Shown: piece by piece, positions 8,579-16,820 of the stretch
Numbering within the stretch: the first letter of the stretch is position 1
How the letters are laid out: the number at the start of each line of letters is the position of its first letter
Source of the DNA: MWH-TA3 sp044353905
GTDB lineage: Bacteria > Actinomycetota > Actinomycetes > Actinomycetales > Microbacteriaceae
Assembly (NCBI GenBank): GCA_044353905.1
Contig: JBILBA010000011.1
Coordinates: 1-31,427, forward strand
Length of the DNA: 31,427 nt
Reading direction: 5' to 3'
Notes under the pieces: model-generated
What the model was told of the DNA's origin: nothing
The model's database searches: none
What the model saw: the letters and a program-made list of their open reading frames with translations, nothing else
Program-made: the position numbers and the translations under genes

Positions 8579-8607
8579 TTTGGCGCACTAAGCGCACCTG
8601 ATAGACT
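8579..8607 (+). promoter_or_regulatory. Putative promoter of the tRNA-Arg gene
   Basis: TTTGGC (8579-8584) and TAGACT (8602-8607) are separated by 17 bp, about 24 bp ahead of the mature tRNA 5' end. This fits a housekeeping-sigma promoter by spacing, although the -35 is weak. Confidence 0.4.
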
Positions 8608-8612
8608 CGTCA

Positions 8613-8630
8613 AGTTGTCGAGAGACAACT
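8613..8630 (+). repeat. Perfect inverted repeat in the pre-tRNA leader
   Basis: Seven-base arms AGTTGTC and GACAACT flank a GAGA tetraloop, ending one base before the tRNA (8632). If transcription starts at the predicted promoter, this is a GNRA-capped hairpin in the 5' leader that RNase P would remove. Confidence 0.6.
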
Positions 8631-8631
8631 C

Positions 8632-8704
8632 GCGCCTGTAGCTCAACGGATAGAGTATCTGACTACGGATCAGACGGTTGGGGGTTCGAATCCCTCCAGG
8701 CGCA
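8632..8704 (+). tRNA. tRNA-Arg (anticodon ACG)
   Basis: A 73-base cloverleaf. Acceptor stem is GCGCCTG (8632-8638) with CAGGCGC (8697-8703) plus discriminator A. The D arm begins GCTCAACGGATAGAGT. The anticodon arm is CTGA-CTACGGA-TCAG, giving anticodon ACG. The T arm carries GTTCGAATC. The A34 is presumably deaminated to inosine to read CGU, CGC and CGA. No CCA is encoded; CACTTC follows the acceptor stem. Confidence 0.95.
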
Positions 8705-8762
8705 CACTTCTTGTTCAGCCTCTAATTCACTGGCTAGATTCATAGAAAACTCGCCGACGTGG

Positions 8763-9173
8763 TTATGAAACAGCCTTTTTCACCATCGCGGTGATGCGCT
8801 TTTCGACCTCGGGCGTCATTCCGACGATCGCAAAACCCGTCGCCCACATTGGCCCGTCATCGAGATTGGCGGCGACGTCGAAACCGAACGTGCTGTATCG
8901 AACCTTGAACTTTCCCGCGGCCTGAAAGAAGCAAATGTTCTTTCCGTCCTTGTGATACGCGGGCATCCCGTACCAGGTTTTCGGGGCCAACTCGGGGGCG
9001 GCGGCCATGACGAGTTCGTGAACCCGCAGCCCAATTTCGCGATCTGACGGGTCCATCGCCTGATAGTTCTCGAGCACATCGGCTGCGTGTTCCGCGGGGG
9101 TGAACTTTCGGCGGCGTTCCGCTGCTGCTGCGCGCATCGCCGCTTTTTCTTCTTTGCTAAATGTGTCAGCCAC
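8763..9173 (-). CDS. DUF1801-family protein
   Basis: A 136-residue small soluble protein of the DUF1801 / YdhG-like superfamily, judged from 'APELAPKTWYGMPAYHKDGK' and the following aromatic 'ICFF..KFKVRYSTFGF' block. Members are sometimes labelled iron chaperones by relation to frataxin-like folds, but no biochemical function is established that I would rely on. The N-terminal third is a charged Ala/Glu/Arg helix. I chose the GTG at 9173 because GGGAGG lies five bases before it; the longer form from 9212 lacks such a site. The gene is divergent from katG with about 110 bases between the starts. A shared stress-responsive control is conceivable but unsupported. Confidence 0.7.
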   Translation of the reverse strand: MADTFSKEEKAAMRAAAAERRRKFTPAEHAADVLENYQAMDPSDREIGLRVHELVMAAAPELAPKTWYGMPAYHKDGKNICFFQAAGKFKVRYSTFGFDVAANLDDGPMWATGFAIVGMTPEVEKRITAMVKKAVS

Positions 9174-9195
9174 GAGAACCTCCCTTTTGTGCGAC

Positions 9196-9232
9196 ACCCA
9201 ATGTTCCCACACATCGCTGAGGTAGATTGGGT
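9196..9232. promoter_or_regulatory. Spaced inverted repeat in the katG upstream region
   Basis: ACCCAAT (9196-9202) and ATTGGGT (9226-9232) form 7-bp arms with centres 30 bp apart, about three helical turns. They flank a TAGATT (9223-9228) that could be the katG -10. A regulator site, for example for an oxidative-stress repressor, is a guess; no furA or oxyR is adjacent. Confidence 0.25.
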
Positions 9233-9282
9233 ACCCGAGGTTGATTCGCTAGTCAGAGAATCCCTGATGCAAAGGAAAAACA

Positions 9283-11445
9283 ATGTCGACAGACGCAACA
9301 TGCCCGGTTCCCCACGGCGCTCACACGAACATGGGTTCGAGTGCCGTTGAGTGGTGGCCGAACGCCCTCAACCTCGACATCCTCCACCAACACGACACCA
9401 AGACGAACCCGTTGGGCGATGACTTCGACTATCGCGAGGCCGTCAAGTCCCTCGATGTCGCAGCCCTCAAAAAGGACCTCACCGACCTCATGACCGACAG
9501 CCAGCCCTGGTGGCCGGCCGACTGGGGTCACTACGGCGGATTGATGATTCGCATGGCATGGCACTCGGCCGGTACTTATCGAACCGCCGACGGCCGAGGT
9601 GGCGGCGGGTCGGGAACCCACCGCTTCGCGCCTCTCAATTCCTGGCCCGACAACACCAACCTCGACAAGGCCCGTCGCCTCTTGTGGCCAATCAAAAAGA
9701 AGTACGGCAACAAAATCAGCTGGGCAGACCTCATGATTCTCGCCGGAAACGTCGCCTACGAATCGATGGGGCTGAAGACATTCGGTTTCTCGTTCGGTCG
9801 TGCCGACGTCTGGCACCCCGAAAAGGACACCTATTGGGGGTCAGAGAAGGAATGGCTCGCTCCGAGCGATGAGCGTTACGACAACGTCGATGACCCCTCG
9901 ACGATGCAGAACCCGCTTGCTGCAGTCCAGATGGGCTTGATTTACGTGAACCCCGAGGGTGTCAACGGCAAGCCGGACCCGATGAAGACCGCTGGGCAGA
10001 TCCGTGAGACGTTCGCTCGGATGGCGATGAACGACGAAGAAACCGTCGCGTTGACCGCCGGTGGCCACACCGTCGGAAAGACTCACGGAAATGGAAACGC
10101 CGCGAACCTCGGACCGGCACCGGAAGCCGCGGACCTGGCGGAACAGGGCCTCGGCTGGATGAACCACACGACCCGCAGCATTGGTCGCGACACCGTGACG
10201 AGTGGAATCGAAGGCGCGTGGACGACCAACCCCACTCAGTGGGACAACGGATATTTCTATCTGTTGTTCACCTATGACTGGGAATTGCGAAAGTCGCCCG
10301 CCGGCGCTCACCAGTATGAACCGGTTGGCATCAAGGAATCGGATATGCCGGTTGACGTCGAGGACCCGACCATTCGCCTCAACCCGATCATGACGGACGC
10401 CGACATGGCGATGATCACCGACCCGATTTATCGCGAGATTTCCGAGCGCTTCTACAAAGACCCCGAATACTTCTCGGACGTTTTCGCACGCGCGTGGTTC
10501 AAGTTGACCCACCGCGACATGGGTCCCAAGGCGCGTTACATCGGGCCAGAGATTCCCGCAGAGGACCTCATCTGGCAGGACCCGGTAACTCCCGGTTCGA
10601 CGTCCTACGACATCGCGGCGATTACGTCGGCCATCAACGCCAGCGGACTGTCCGTGAGCGACATGGTCGCAACCGCGTGGGACAGCGCACGTACTTTCCG
10701 TGGCTCTGACCTCCGTGGTGGTGCCAACGGCGCGCGCATCCGACTTGCCCCCCAGAAGGATTGGGCGGGCAACGAACCTGAGCGTTTGCAGTGCGTGCTT
10801 GCGGTCCTCGAGCCGATCGCCACCGAGCACGGAGCAAGCGTCGCCGATGTCATCGTCTTGGCCGGAAACATCGGCGTCGAAAAAGCCGCTGCGGCGGCGG
10901 GACACCCCGTGTCCGTTCCGTTCACTGCCGGTCGCGGCGACGCCACGGCCGAGCAAACCGACGTCGACTCTTTCGCCCCACTCGAACCGTTGCACGATGG
11001 TTTCCGCAACTGGGTCAAGGAAAACTACGTTGTGACCGCGGAAGAACTTCTGCTCGACCGCGCCCAGCTCATGGGACTCACCGCCCCGGAAATGACGGTT
11101 CTGATTGGCGGGATGCGGGTTCTCGGTACGAACCACGGAGGAACCAAACACGGTGTCCTGACCGACAACGTCGGAGTTCTGTCGACCGACTTCTTCACCA
11201 ACCTCACGGACATGACATACGTCTGGGAGCCCGCGGGGACGAACCTTTACAACATGCGGAACCGCACCAACGGGCAGGTCGCATGGACGGCAACCCGAGC
11301 CGATCTTGTGTTCGGATCGAACTCGATTCTGCGAGCGTACGTCGAGGTCTACGCGCAAGACGACAACAAGGGCAAATTCGTCAGTGATTTCGTTTCGGCG
11401 TGGACAAAGGTGATGAATTCGGATTTGGTCACAGCGCACAACTAG
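9283..11445 (+). CDS. katG: Catalase-peroxidase
   Basis: A 720-residue bifunctional haem enzyme that destroys hydrogen peroxide as catalase and as broad peroxidase. The distal haem residues are R90, W93 and H94 in 'RMAWHSAGTYR', and the proximal ligand is H262 in 'GGHTVGKTHG'. The covalent Trp-Tyr-Met adduct typical of active KatG can form from W93, Y221 ('LIYVNPEG') and M247. The duplicated C-terminal peroxidase-like domain is complete, so the length is normal. The ATG at 9283 follows AAAGGA with good spacing. The protein is cytoplasmic with no signal peptide. The gene stands alone between a divergent DUF1801 gene and a downstream GNAT gene. No furA, the usual actinobacterial katG partner, lies beside it. 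Confidence 0.97.
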   Translation: MSTDATCPVPHGAHTNMGSSAVEWWPNALNLDILHQHDTKTNPLGDDFDYREAVKSLDVAALKKDLTDLMTDSQPWWPADWGHYGGLMIRMAWHSAGTYRTADGRGGGGSGTHRFAPLNSWPDNTNLDKARRLLWPIKKKYGNKISWADLMILAGNVAYESMGLKTFGFSFGRADVWHPEKDTYWGSEKEWLAPSDERYDNVDDPSTMQNPLAAVQMGLIYVNPEGVNGKPDPMKTAGQIRETFARMAMNDEETVALTAGGHTVGKTHGNGNAANLGPAPEAADLAEQGLGWMNHTTRSIGRDTVTSGIEGAWTTNPTQWDNGYFYLLFTYDWELRKSPAGAHQYEPVGIKESDMPVDVEDPTIRLNPIMTDADMAMITDPIYREISERFYKDPEYFSDVFARAWFKLTHRDMGPKARYIGPEIPAEDLIWQDPVTPGSTSYDIAAITSAINASGLSVSDMVATAWDSARTFRGSDLRGGANGARIRLAPQKDWAGNEPERLQCVLAVLEPIATEHGASVADVIVLAGNIGVEKAAAAAGHPVSVPFTAGRGDATAEQTDVDSFAPLEPLHDGFRNWVKENYVVTAEELLLDRAQLMGLTAPEMTVLIGGMRVLGTNHGGTKHGVLTDNVGVLSTDFFTNLTDMTYVWEPAGTNLYNMRNRTNGQVAWTATRADLVFGSNSILRAYVEVYAQDDNKGKFVSDFVSAWTKVMNSDLVTAHN

Positions 11446-11493
11446 AGGTTGAGTTTTTGATCGGGAGCCTCTCGTTGTCTTTGTGAACTTCGG

Positions 11494-11499
11494 TAAAGT
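11494..11499 (+). promoter_or_regulatory. Putative -10 hexamer of the GNAT gene (leaderless-type)
   Basis: TAAAGT fits TANNNT and ends exactly 6 nt before the ATG at 11506. The intervening TTCGTC contains no Shine-Dalgarno. No good -35 was found. Confidence 0.35.
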
Positions 11500-11505
11500 T
11501 TCGTC

Positions 11506-11946
11506 ATGGCTCACATTCGTCGTGCATCCGAAATCGATGTCGAACAGTTAACCGATTTGGTCGAGCAGTACCGGGGTTTTTACGGCCAAGAGCCGAATCT
11601 TCGAACGCAGCAATTTGTGCATGATCGGGTTACGAGAAACGAGAGCATTGTGTTTGTTGCCGAGGAAGAAGGTCAACTCGTTGGTTTTTCGCAGTGCTAC
11701 CCGAGCTTTTCCACGGTCGCGCTCGCGGAGATTTGGCTGCTGAACGATGTGTTTGTCCTCCCAGATTTTCGACGCCGACACATTGCCGAACAGTTGATGA
11801 CTGAAACAGAGGGAGCCGCGAAAAACGCCGGAGCGGCTCGAATTTGGTTACGAACGGCACATCTGAACGGCCCAGCTCAAGCGCTGTATGAAGGACGCGG
11901 GTGGGTGCCCGACGATGTCTTCAAACGCTATGACCTCGTCTTTTGA
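11506..11946 (+). CDS. GNAT-family N-acetyltransferase
   Basis: A 146-residue acetyl-CoA-dependent acyltransferase. The fold is recognisable from the N-terminal 'IRRASEIDVEQLTDLVEQYRGFY', the strand 'WLLNDVFVLPDFRRR' leading into the CoA pyrophosphate loop, and the late 'LNGPAQALYEGRGW' block (motif B). The loop reads R-R-R-H-I-A, a variant of the usual Q/R-x-x-G-x-G/A. The acceptor (antibiotic, polyamine, protein N-terminus or metabolite) cannot be predicted. It lies downstream of katG but has its own -10-like hexamer and no clear Shine-Dalgarno, so it may be transcribed separately as a leaderless message. It converges on iolD. Confidence 0.85.
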   Translation: MAHIRRASEIDVEQLTDLVEQYRGFYGQEPNLRTQQFVHDRVTRNESIVFVAEEEGQLVGFSQCYPSFSTVALAEIWLLNDVFVLPDFRRRHIAEQLMTETEGAAKNAGAARIWLRTAHLNGPAQALYEGRGWVPDDVFKRYDLVF

Positions 11947-11954
11947 GGACTAAC

Positions 11955-11970
11955 GGGAATTAACATTCCC
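11955..11970. terminator. Small hairpin between convergent GNAT and iolD genes
   Basis: GGGAAT-TAAC-ATTCCC forms a 6-bp stem with a 4-nt loop between the two convergent stop codons. There is no T-run on either side, so a terminator role is only suggested by position. Confidence 0.3.
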
Positions 11971-11985
11971 CCACCGGTGCGGTCG

Positions 11986-13836
11986 TTAAACGCCTGGCCG
12001 CTGGTTTTTCAGACCCTTGTCCATCGCGGCACGAGCCGCGGTGACACTCGCACGCTCGGATACCTCGGGGACGCCGACCTGCCAGAACGCGCCACCCTCG
12101 GTGAAGTCTTTGGCGCGAACCTTGGTCACGATCACTGCGGTCTTGTCCGCCTTCCGCGCTGATGCGAGTGCGTCAGCAAACTCGGCGAGAGTGTGCACCT
12201 CGAACGTGACAGCCCCCATCGATGCGGCGTGGGCTGCGAAGTCGACGCGCGCGTCGGATCCAGTTCCCACGGAATCGGCCAACATGTTGTTGTAGGAAGC
12301 ACCGCCCTGGCTCGTTTGAAGTCGTTCGATGACGGCGTACCCCTCGTTGTCGCAGACGACGAGGATCATTTTGTGACCGGACAACACTGACGCATAGATG
12401 TCCGAGTTCATCATGAGGTACGAGCCGTCGCCGACCATCGCAAAGACCTCACCGTGGGGGCGTGCCATCGCGGCACCCCACGCCCCCGAGATTTCATACC
12501 CCATGCAGGAATAGCCGTATTCACAGTCGAAACTCGCGACCGCCTTGCTCATCCAGTTGACGTTCAGATCGCCTGGCAAACCGCCCGCAGCCGTAAGAAC
12601 GTAGTCCTCGTCGGTCGCAGCGCCGTGCACCAATCCGATCAATTGGGCGTAGCTCGGCGGCCACGCTCCGTCGTCCGCGGTGCGCCCATTGACGAAGACC
12701 TCGAGCTCGCCTCGCAAACGCGTAGCGTTTTCGGTCCAAGACGCGTCGGTCGACCAGTCGCCCAGTGCCTCGCTCAGCTCGGTGAGCCCTTCACGAGCAT
12801 CGGCTACGAGCGGCGTCGAGCGGTGCTTGATTGCGTCAAACCGTGCCGCGTTGAGCCCCACGAACTGAGTCTCGGACGAAAAGAGCGTCCATGATCCGGT
12901 GGTGAAGTCTTCGAGGCGCGTTCCAACCGCGAGCACGACGTCGGCGTCCCGCACCACCGCGTTAGCGGCTTCCGCACCCGTCACGCCGACTGGTCCCGCA
13001 TAGCGCGGGTGGCTGGCAACGAGGGATGACTTTCCCGCGACCGTTTCGACGACCGGAATCCCGTGTTTGTCGGAGAACATCGCTAACTCGGCCTCGGCGC
13101 GCGAATAGTGGACGCCACCTCCGGCGATGATGGCGGGGCGTTTGGCCGAGCGAAGCAATTCCACGGCTCGCGCGAGTTGCCCTCGGTCCGGACGGGGTCG
13201 AGGGGACTCGTGAATGGCCGTCTCAAAGAACGCCTCGGGGTAATCAAACGCCTCGGCGGCGATGTCTTGGGGCAAACCGATGAACGCCGGTCCGCAATCA
13301 CCGGGATCGAGCATGGTTGCGACCGCCTGCGGCAGCGAACTGAGGAGTTGCGCGGGGTGGGTAATGCGATCCCAATACCGAACTACCGGCCGGAAGGCGT
13401 CGTTGACCGTGGTCGACGGCACTCCAAAGTGTTCGACTTGCTGAAGGACCGGGTCGGGAAGTCGCGACGTGAACGTGTCCCCGGCGATGAAGAGGACAGG
13501 AAGACGGTTCGACATCGCGACACCGGCGGCCGTGACCATGTTGGTAGCGCCAGGGCCGATTGAGGTCGTGCACACCATGATTTGCTGCCTGCGCGTTGCC
13601 TTGGCGAACGCCGCAGCGGCGAGACCCATTCCCTGTTCGTTCTGACCGCGCCACACGGGAAGTTCCTTACGGTGAGTCTCGAGCGAGTGCCCGAGACTCG
13701 TCACGTTTCCGTGACCAAAGATGCCGTACGCGCCGGGGAACAGCGGAACATTCTTTCCGTCAACAATCGTGCGCTGCGCGATGAGATAGCGGACGAGCGC
13801 CTCGGACGTCGTGATTCGAACGGTCTTACTTGCCAC
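11986..13836 (-). CDS. iolD: 3D-(3,5/4)-trihydroxycyclohexane-1,2-dione acylhydrolase
   Basis: A 616-residue ThDP-dependent enzyme of inositol catabolism that opens the trione ring to 5-deoxy-glucuronate. The catalytic glutamate is E67 in 'GQNEQGM'. The ThDP/Mg motif begins GDGSYLMMNS at 469 and ends with 'CDNEGY' at ~495-500. The N-terminal 'GAYGIFGHGNVTSLGHSL' and central 'GPATNMVTAAG' blocks are characteristic of IolD. The GTG at 13836 follows AGGAG by seven bases and overlaps the end of the oxidoreductase gene by 11 bases. It is the last gene of the iolE-iolC-aldolase-iolB-oxidoreductase-iolD operon. Confidence 0.93.
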   Translation of the reverse strand: MASKTVRITTSEALVRYLIAQRTIVDGKNVPLFPGAYGIFGHGNVTSLGHSLETHRKELPVWRGQNEQGMGLAAAAFAKATRRQQIMVCTTSIGPGATNMVTAAGVAMSNRLPVLFIAGDTFTSRLPDPVLQQVEHFGVPSTTVNDAFRPVVRYWDRITHPAQLLSSLPQAVATMLDPGDCGPAFIGLPQDIAAEAFDYPEAFFETAIHESPRPRPDRGQLARAVELLRSAKRPAIIAGGGVHYSRAEAELAMFSDKHGIPVVETVAGKSSLVASHPRYAGPVGVTGAEAANAVVRDADVVLAVGTRLEDFTTGSWTLFSSETQFVGLNAARFDAIKHRSTPLVADAREGLTELSEALGDWSTDASWTENATRLRGELEVFVNGRTADDGAWPPSYAQLIGLVHGAATDEDYVLTAAGGLPGDLNVNWMSKAVASFDCEYGYSCMGYEISGAWGAAMARPHGEVFAMVGDGSYLMMNSDIYASVLSGHKMILVVCDNEGYAVIERLQTSQGGASYNNMLADSVGTGSDARVDFAAHAASMGAVTFEVHTLAEFADALASARKADKTAVIVTKVRAKDFTEGGAFWQVGVPEVSERASVTAARAAMDKGLKNQRPGV

Positions 13837-15010
13837 GGTTTTCTCCTGTGAGGTCTGTGACGGTCTCCCATGTGCGGGAATCCCATGAATTGATCAGCGC
13901 CTGTTGCACGTTGACGACGTCGACTGCTTCGCGGAAACTGGGCGAGAACGAACTGTCGGTCGCCAGCGCCTCGAGGAAGGAATAATCCTCGATCGCAACG
14001 AGGTCTTCGAGCCCGATCGGATTCGCCTGACCGGGCGAAAAGACGCCGTGGAACGGGAAGCGATCGCCACCGAAGATTGTGGTGTATCCCGAGCTGATGT
14101 CGTCCGTGAGTTTGTAGTACTGCAACTCGTTCATCTTCTCGAGGTTCCAAGCGATTGCGCCCTTGGTGCCGTAAACCTCGAACGCGTTCTGGCTCTCGGG
14201 GCCGACGAGCGTGCGGCTCACTTCAAATGTTCCTGTCGCGCCGTTCTCAAAGTTACACAGCATCGAGGCGAAGTCTTCGTTTTCGACATCACCCTTGGGG
14301 TCTTCAGGTCGACCGCGGCCGTAGTGACTCGCGGCGCCGGATGGCAGGGGACGCTGTGGAATGGTCGTGTTGCGCATTCCCACGACGTCAGTGATGTCGC
14401 CGATGAGGTACTGCGCCATAGAAACCGAGTGACTGAGGATGTCACTCGTGACTCCGTAACCGGCCTGGTCGAGGATGAAGCGCCACGTCAGAAGGCCGAG
14501 TTCGTCGCTGCCGTACATCGACACGAATCGACCGCGATAGTGGGTGATTTCACCGAGCTCGCCGGAGGCAATGAGATTTCGTGCGTGCATAACGAGAGGC
14601 GCCCACAGATAGTTGTATCCGACACCCGTGCGGACGCCCGCCTTCTTGGCCATTTCGTAGGCGGCGACCGTCTGTTCGGGCTTTCCGCCGATGGGCTTCT
14701 CGCTGAATACGGCCTTACCCGCGGCGCAAGCCGCCTCAATCATCGGCAGGTGGAGCATGTTGGGCGCGGTCACCCAAACGACATCGACGTCATCCGATGC
14801 GATCGCTTCGCGCCAGTCGGCTACGGCACGCTCGAAGCCGAAGTCGCGAACGGCTCGCTCACGTCGTTCCTCCTCGGTGTCCGCACAGACGACGAGCACG
14901 GGATCGAACGAGCGATCGGGGAACAGCGAGGGGATACGGAGCATGGACCGGCTGTGGCCCTGTCCCATCCAACCAAGGCCCAAGACGGCGACTCCAATTC
15001 GACGGTTCAT
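13826..15010 (-). CDS. Gfo/Idh/MocA-family oxidoreductase, probable inositol-type dehydrogenase
   Basis: A 394-residue NAD(P)-dependent oxidoreductase. The Rossmann motif is 'GLGWMGQGHS' (11-20), the catalytic lysine lies in EKP at 104-106, and the later 'DILSHSVSMAQYLIGDI' supplies the Asp/His pair expected of the family. It sits inside the inositol operon, two bases after iolB and overlapping iolD. It most likely oxidises a second inositol stereoisomer (for example scyllo-inositol) or interconverts an inosose. It differs clearly in length and sequence from the divergent IolG-like protein at 18752, so it is not a recent duplicate. AGGAAAG lies about eight bases ahead of the ATG. The exact substrate is unresolved. 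Confidence 0.8.
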   Translation of the reverse strand: MNRRIGVAVLGLGWMGQGHSRSMLRIPSLFPDRSFDPVLVVCADTEEERRERAVRDFGFERAVADWREAIASDDVDVVWVTAPNMLHLPMIEAACAAGKAVFSEKPIGGKPEQTVAAYEMAKKAGVRTGVGYNYLWAPLVMHARNLIASGELGEITHYRGRFVSMYGSDELGLLTWRFILDQAGYGVTSDILSHSVSMAQYLIGDITDVVGMRNTTIPQRPLPSGAASHYGRGRPEDPKGDVENEDFASMLCNFENGATGTFEVSRTLVGPESQNAFEVYGTKGAIAWNLEKMNELQYYKLTDDISSGYTTIFGGDRFPFHGVFSPGQANPIGLEDLVAIEDYSFLEALATDSSFSPSFREAVDVVNVQQALINSWDSRTWETVTDLTGENRGK

Positions 15011-15012
15011 GT

Positions 15013-15906
15013 TCAGCTCTTTCCTGTACGGCCCTCGGCCGAGGTCATCGGCAGACGGGGATCTTGTGTTTGGGTATTCCAGGTCTCTCGAATCCAGTGG
15101 TGCTCGGGGTCATCGCAGAACGCCATCGTTCGCTCGCCGCCCGGACCGGCCAGCACGTTAAGAAAGTACATCGGATATTCGGGCGGGGCGACGGTCGGAC
15201 CGTGGTACCCCTGGGGGACGTTGTACACGTCACCGTCGTGGATCATGACGGTGTCGTCGACCGAGCCGTCAACGGTGTAAATGTGGAACAAACCTTGGCC
15301 CGTCGGGTCTCCGTGGGGGCTCTCGCCCCGCCCGATGCGGAAGTAATAGATTTCTTCGTTGGTCGTCGCGCAGTCGCCGATTCCGTCGTGGCGATGTGGC
15401 GGCCATGACGAAAGGTTGCCGCCGGGCGTGATGACCTCGCACACATTGATGCGGTGGGCGGCGGTGTACGACGAGGGCGTCGCGATGTTGGTCACCTGGC
15501 GAGTTGCCTGACCTGACCCGCGAACTTCGACGGGAACGTCAGCGGCGGGGATGTGCTCGACGGGGAAAGTCTCGCTCGCGCGCGCGGTGCACAGCGCAAT
15601 CTCGCCGGCATGACCAGACATCGTGACGGTTGAGCCAACCGGAATGTATATCCAGTCCGACACCGCGGCGAAAATTCCCTTTCGACCAGCGAGAGTGAAC
15701 TCGGCGCCGTCAACGGTGACCGCGACGTTCTCGGCAGAAAGAGGAACGAGCACGCCCTCCTCGCCGTCGAGCACGACCGAGACGGTGCTGCCGGTACTCA
15801 AGGTGTAGACGTGAAGTCCGCTGTACGCCCAGCCAGCGTTTTCAGGTGTGACGAGAACGTCGGCATCACCGCTCGCCAACTTCCCTGCAGGAAAAAACCA
15901 AGTCAT
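15013..15906 (-). CDS. iolB: 5-deoxy-glucuronate isomerase
   Basis: A 297-residue bicupin enzyme converting 5-deoxy-glucuronate to 2-deoxy-5-keto-gluconate. Metal ligands are visible in 'PPHRHDG' and the following 'EEIYYFRI', with a later 'QGYHGPTVAPP' supplying the C-terminal histidine. The ending 'FLNVLAGP' and 'HHWIRETW' are typical of IolB. The frame is open upstream to 16170, but the ATG at 15906 (MTWFFPAGK) is preceded by GAAAGG and overlaps the preceding gene by ATGA, so this start is well supported. Coupled on both sides within the operon. Confidence 0.93.
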   Translation of the reverse strand: MTWFFPAGKLASGDADVLVTPENAGWAYSGLHVYTLSTGSTVSVVLDGEEGVLVPLSAENVAVTVDGAEFTLAGRKGIFAAVSDWIYIPVGSTVTMSGHAGEIALCTARASETFPVEHIPAADVPVEVRGSGQATRQVTNIATPSSYTAAHRINVCEVITPGGNLSSWPPHRHDGIGDCATTNEEIYYFRIGRGESPHGDPTGQGLFHIYTVDGSVDDTVMIHDGDVYNVPQGYHGPTVAPPEYPMYFLNVLAGPGGERTMAFCDDPEHHWIRETWNTQTQDPRLPMTSAEGRTGKS

Positions 15907-16820
15907 GACGTGCCTTTCGAGTGGGTTGATGACGTGGGCCGAATGGCCGCAGCGGCGCGAGCCACCGCCGCTTCGGGGTTTCCGTCGTTGGGATAAAGAA
16001 GCGTGCGACCGGCGACAACCCCGCGCACATTGGGTTCGTTCATGGCGCTCGCCCAGAGCGCAAAGGTCTCGTCGGAGTCGCCGACCGGTTCGCCACCGAG
16101 CATGAGGATGGGAAGCGTCGTGGCCGCAGCCACCTCGGCCATGCGGGCGGTCGCCGGAATCTTCAGCCATGTGTACGCCGAGGACGACCCGAGTCCCGAC
16201 GCGATGGCCACCACCGTGGTGAGTGCCTCGTCCGAGGTGTCGAGGATCGCTTTTCCGGCGGAGTCTTTGAGGTACGGAAGTGGTTCGATCATCGCCATCA
16301 GTTTTCGGTCGGCGAGTTCGGTGGTCAGTCGAGCGACCGTCTCGATGGTCCGAGCGACACCGGGGTCGGAATAGTCGATTCGAATGAGCGTCTTGCCGCC
16401 GTCTAATCCCGTCGATTCAATGTGATTCGAGTCGTATGCGGTGAGGCGGTCATCCAACTCCCAGGTCGCACCGATGATGCCACCGCGGTTCATCGTGCCG
16501 ATCGCTAACTTGTCATCGAGCGCTCCGAGCCATGCGAGTTCCTCGAGAACGTCGGCGCTCGCGAGAACGCCGTCTACTTCGGGCAGCGCGAGGCAGCGAA
16601 CGAGTCGATCGAGCAGCGTGTATCGGTCGGCCATCGCCAACCGGTCGGAGCCGAGTGAGATCTTGCCTCGCGCCGTGTGGTCAGCAGCGATGATGATGAG
16701 GCGCCCGTCGGCGCTAGCAACCGGACGGCGTCGCCGAGAAAGTAGCGCATCGGCGAAGGATGCCGGCTGGAAAACGCGCGCGTCAATGAGTTCGCGATAG
16801 CGGGTGCGGTCAAGGCTCAT
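15903..16820 (-). CDS. Cgl0158-type (beta/alpha)8 barrel protein, candidate 2-deoxy-5-keto-gluconate 6-phosphate aldolase
   Basis: A 305-residue predicted TIM barrel with the look of the 'deoxyribose-phosphate aldolase-like' proteins found beside iolC in coryneform inositol clusters. Recognisable stretches are 'LIIIAADHTARG', 'GTMNRGG' and 'WLKIPATARMAEV'. The lysine in the last could form a Schiff base, but that is inference. Bacillus uses the unrelated IolJ and many proteobacteria use a DUF2090 domain fused to IolC; neither is present here. This protein therefore probably splits the phosphorylated product into dihydroxyacetone phosphate and malonate semialdehyde. The ATG at 16820 overlaps the iolC stop (ATGA) and its own stop overlaps the iolB start (ATGA). 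A longer frame to 16877 lies inside iolC. Confidence 0.75.
   Translation of the reverse strand: MSLDRTRYRELIDARVFQPASFADALLSRRRRPVASADGRLIIIAADHTARGKISLGSDRLAMADRYTLLDRLVRCLALPEVDGVLASADVLEELAWLGALDDKLAIGTMNRGGIIGATWELDDRLTAYDSNHIESTGLDGGKTLIRIDYSDPGVARTIETVARLTTELADRKLMAMIEPLPYLKDSAGKAILDTSDEALTTVVAIASGLGSSSAYTWLKIPATARMAEVAAATTLPILMLGGEPVGDSDETFALWASAMNEPNVRGVVAGRTLLYPNDGNPEAAVARAAAAIRPTSSTHSKGTS

Noticed and set aside
11444..11472. AGAGG...CCTCT as a katG terminator
   Set aside because: Only a 5-bp stem with a loop of about 19 nt and no clean T-run; too weak to annotate.
9841..11514. 557-residue open frame on the reverse strand across katG
   Set aside because: Lies wholly antisense to a well-supported katG, has arginine- and valine-rich composition typical of a shadow frame, and shows no recognisable domain or ribosome binding site.
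13904..15280. 458-residue forward open frame over the Gfo/Idh oxidoreductase
   Set aside because: Antisense to a coupled operon gene, with low-complexity Arg/Val/Asp composition; a GC-driven shadow.
15907..16170. N-terminal extension of IolB
   Set aside because: Overlaps the upstream barrel-protein gene; the ATG at 15906 has a good ribosome binding site and an ATGA overlap.
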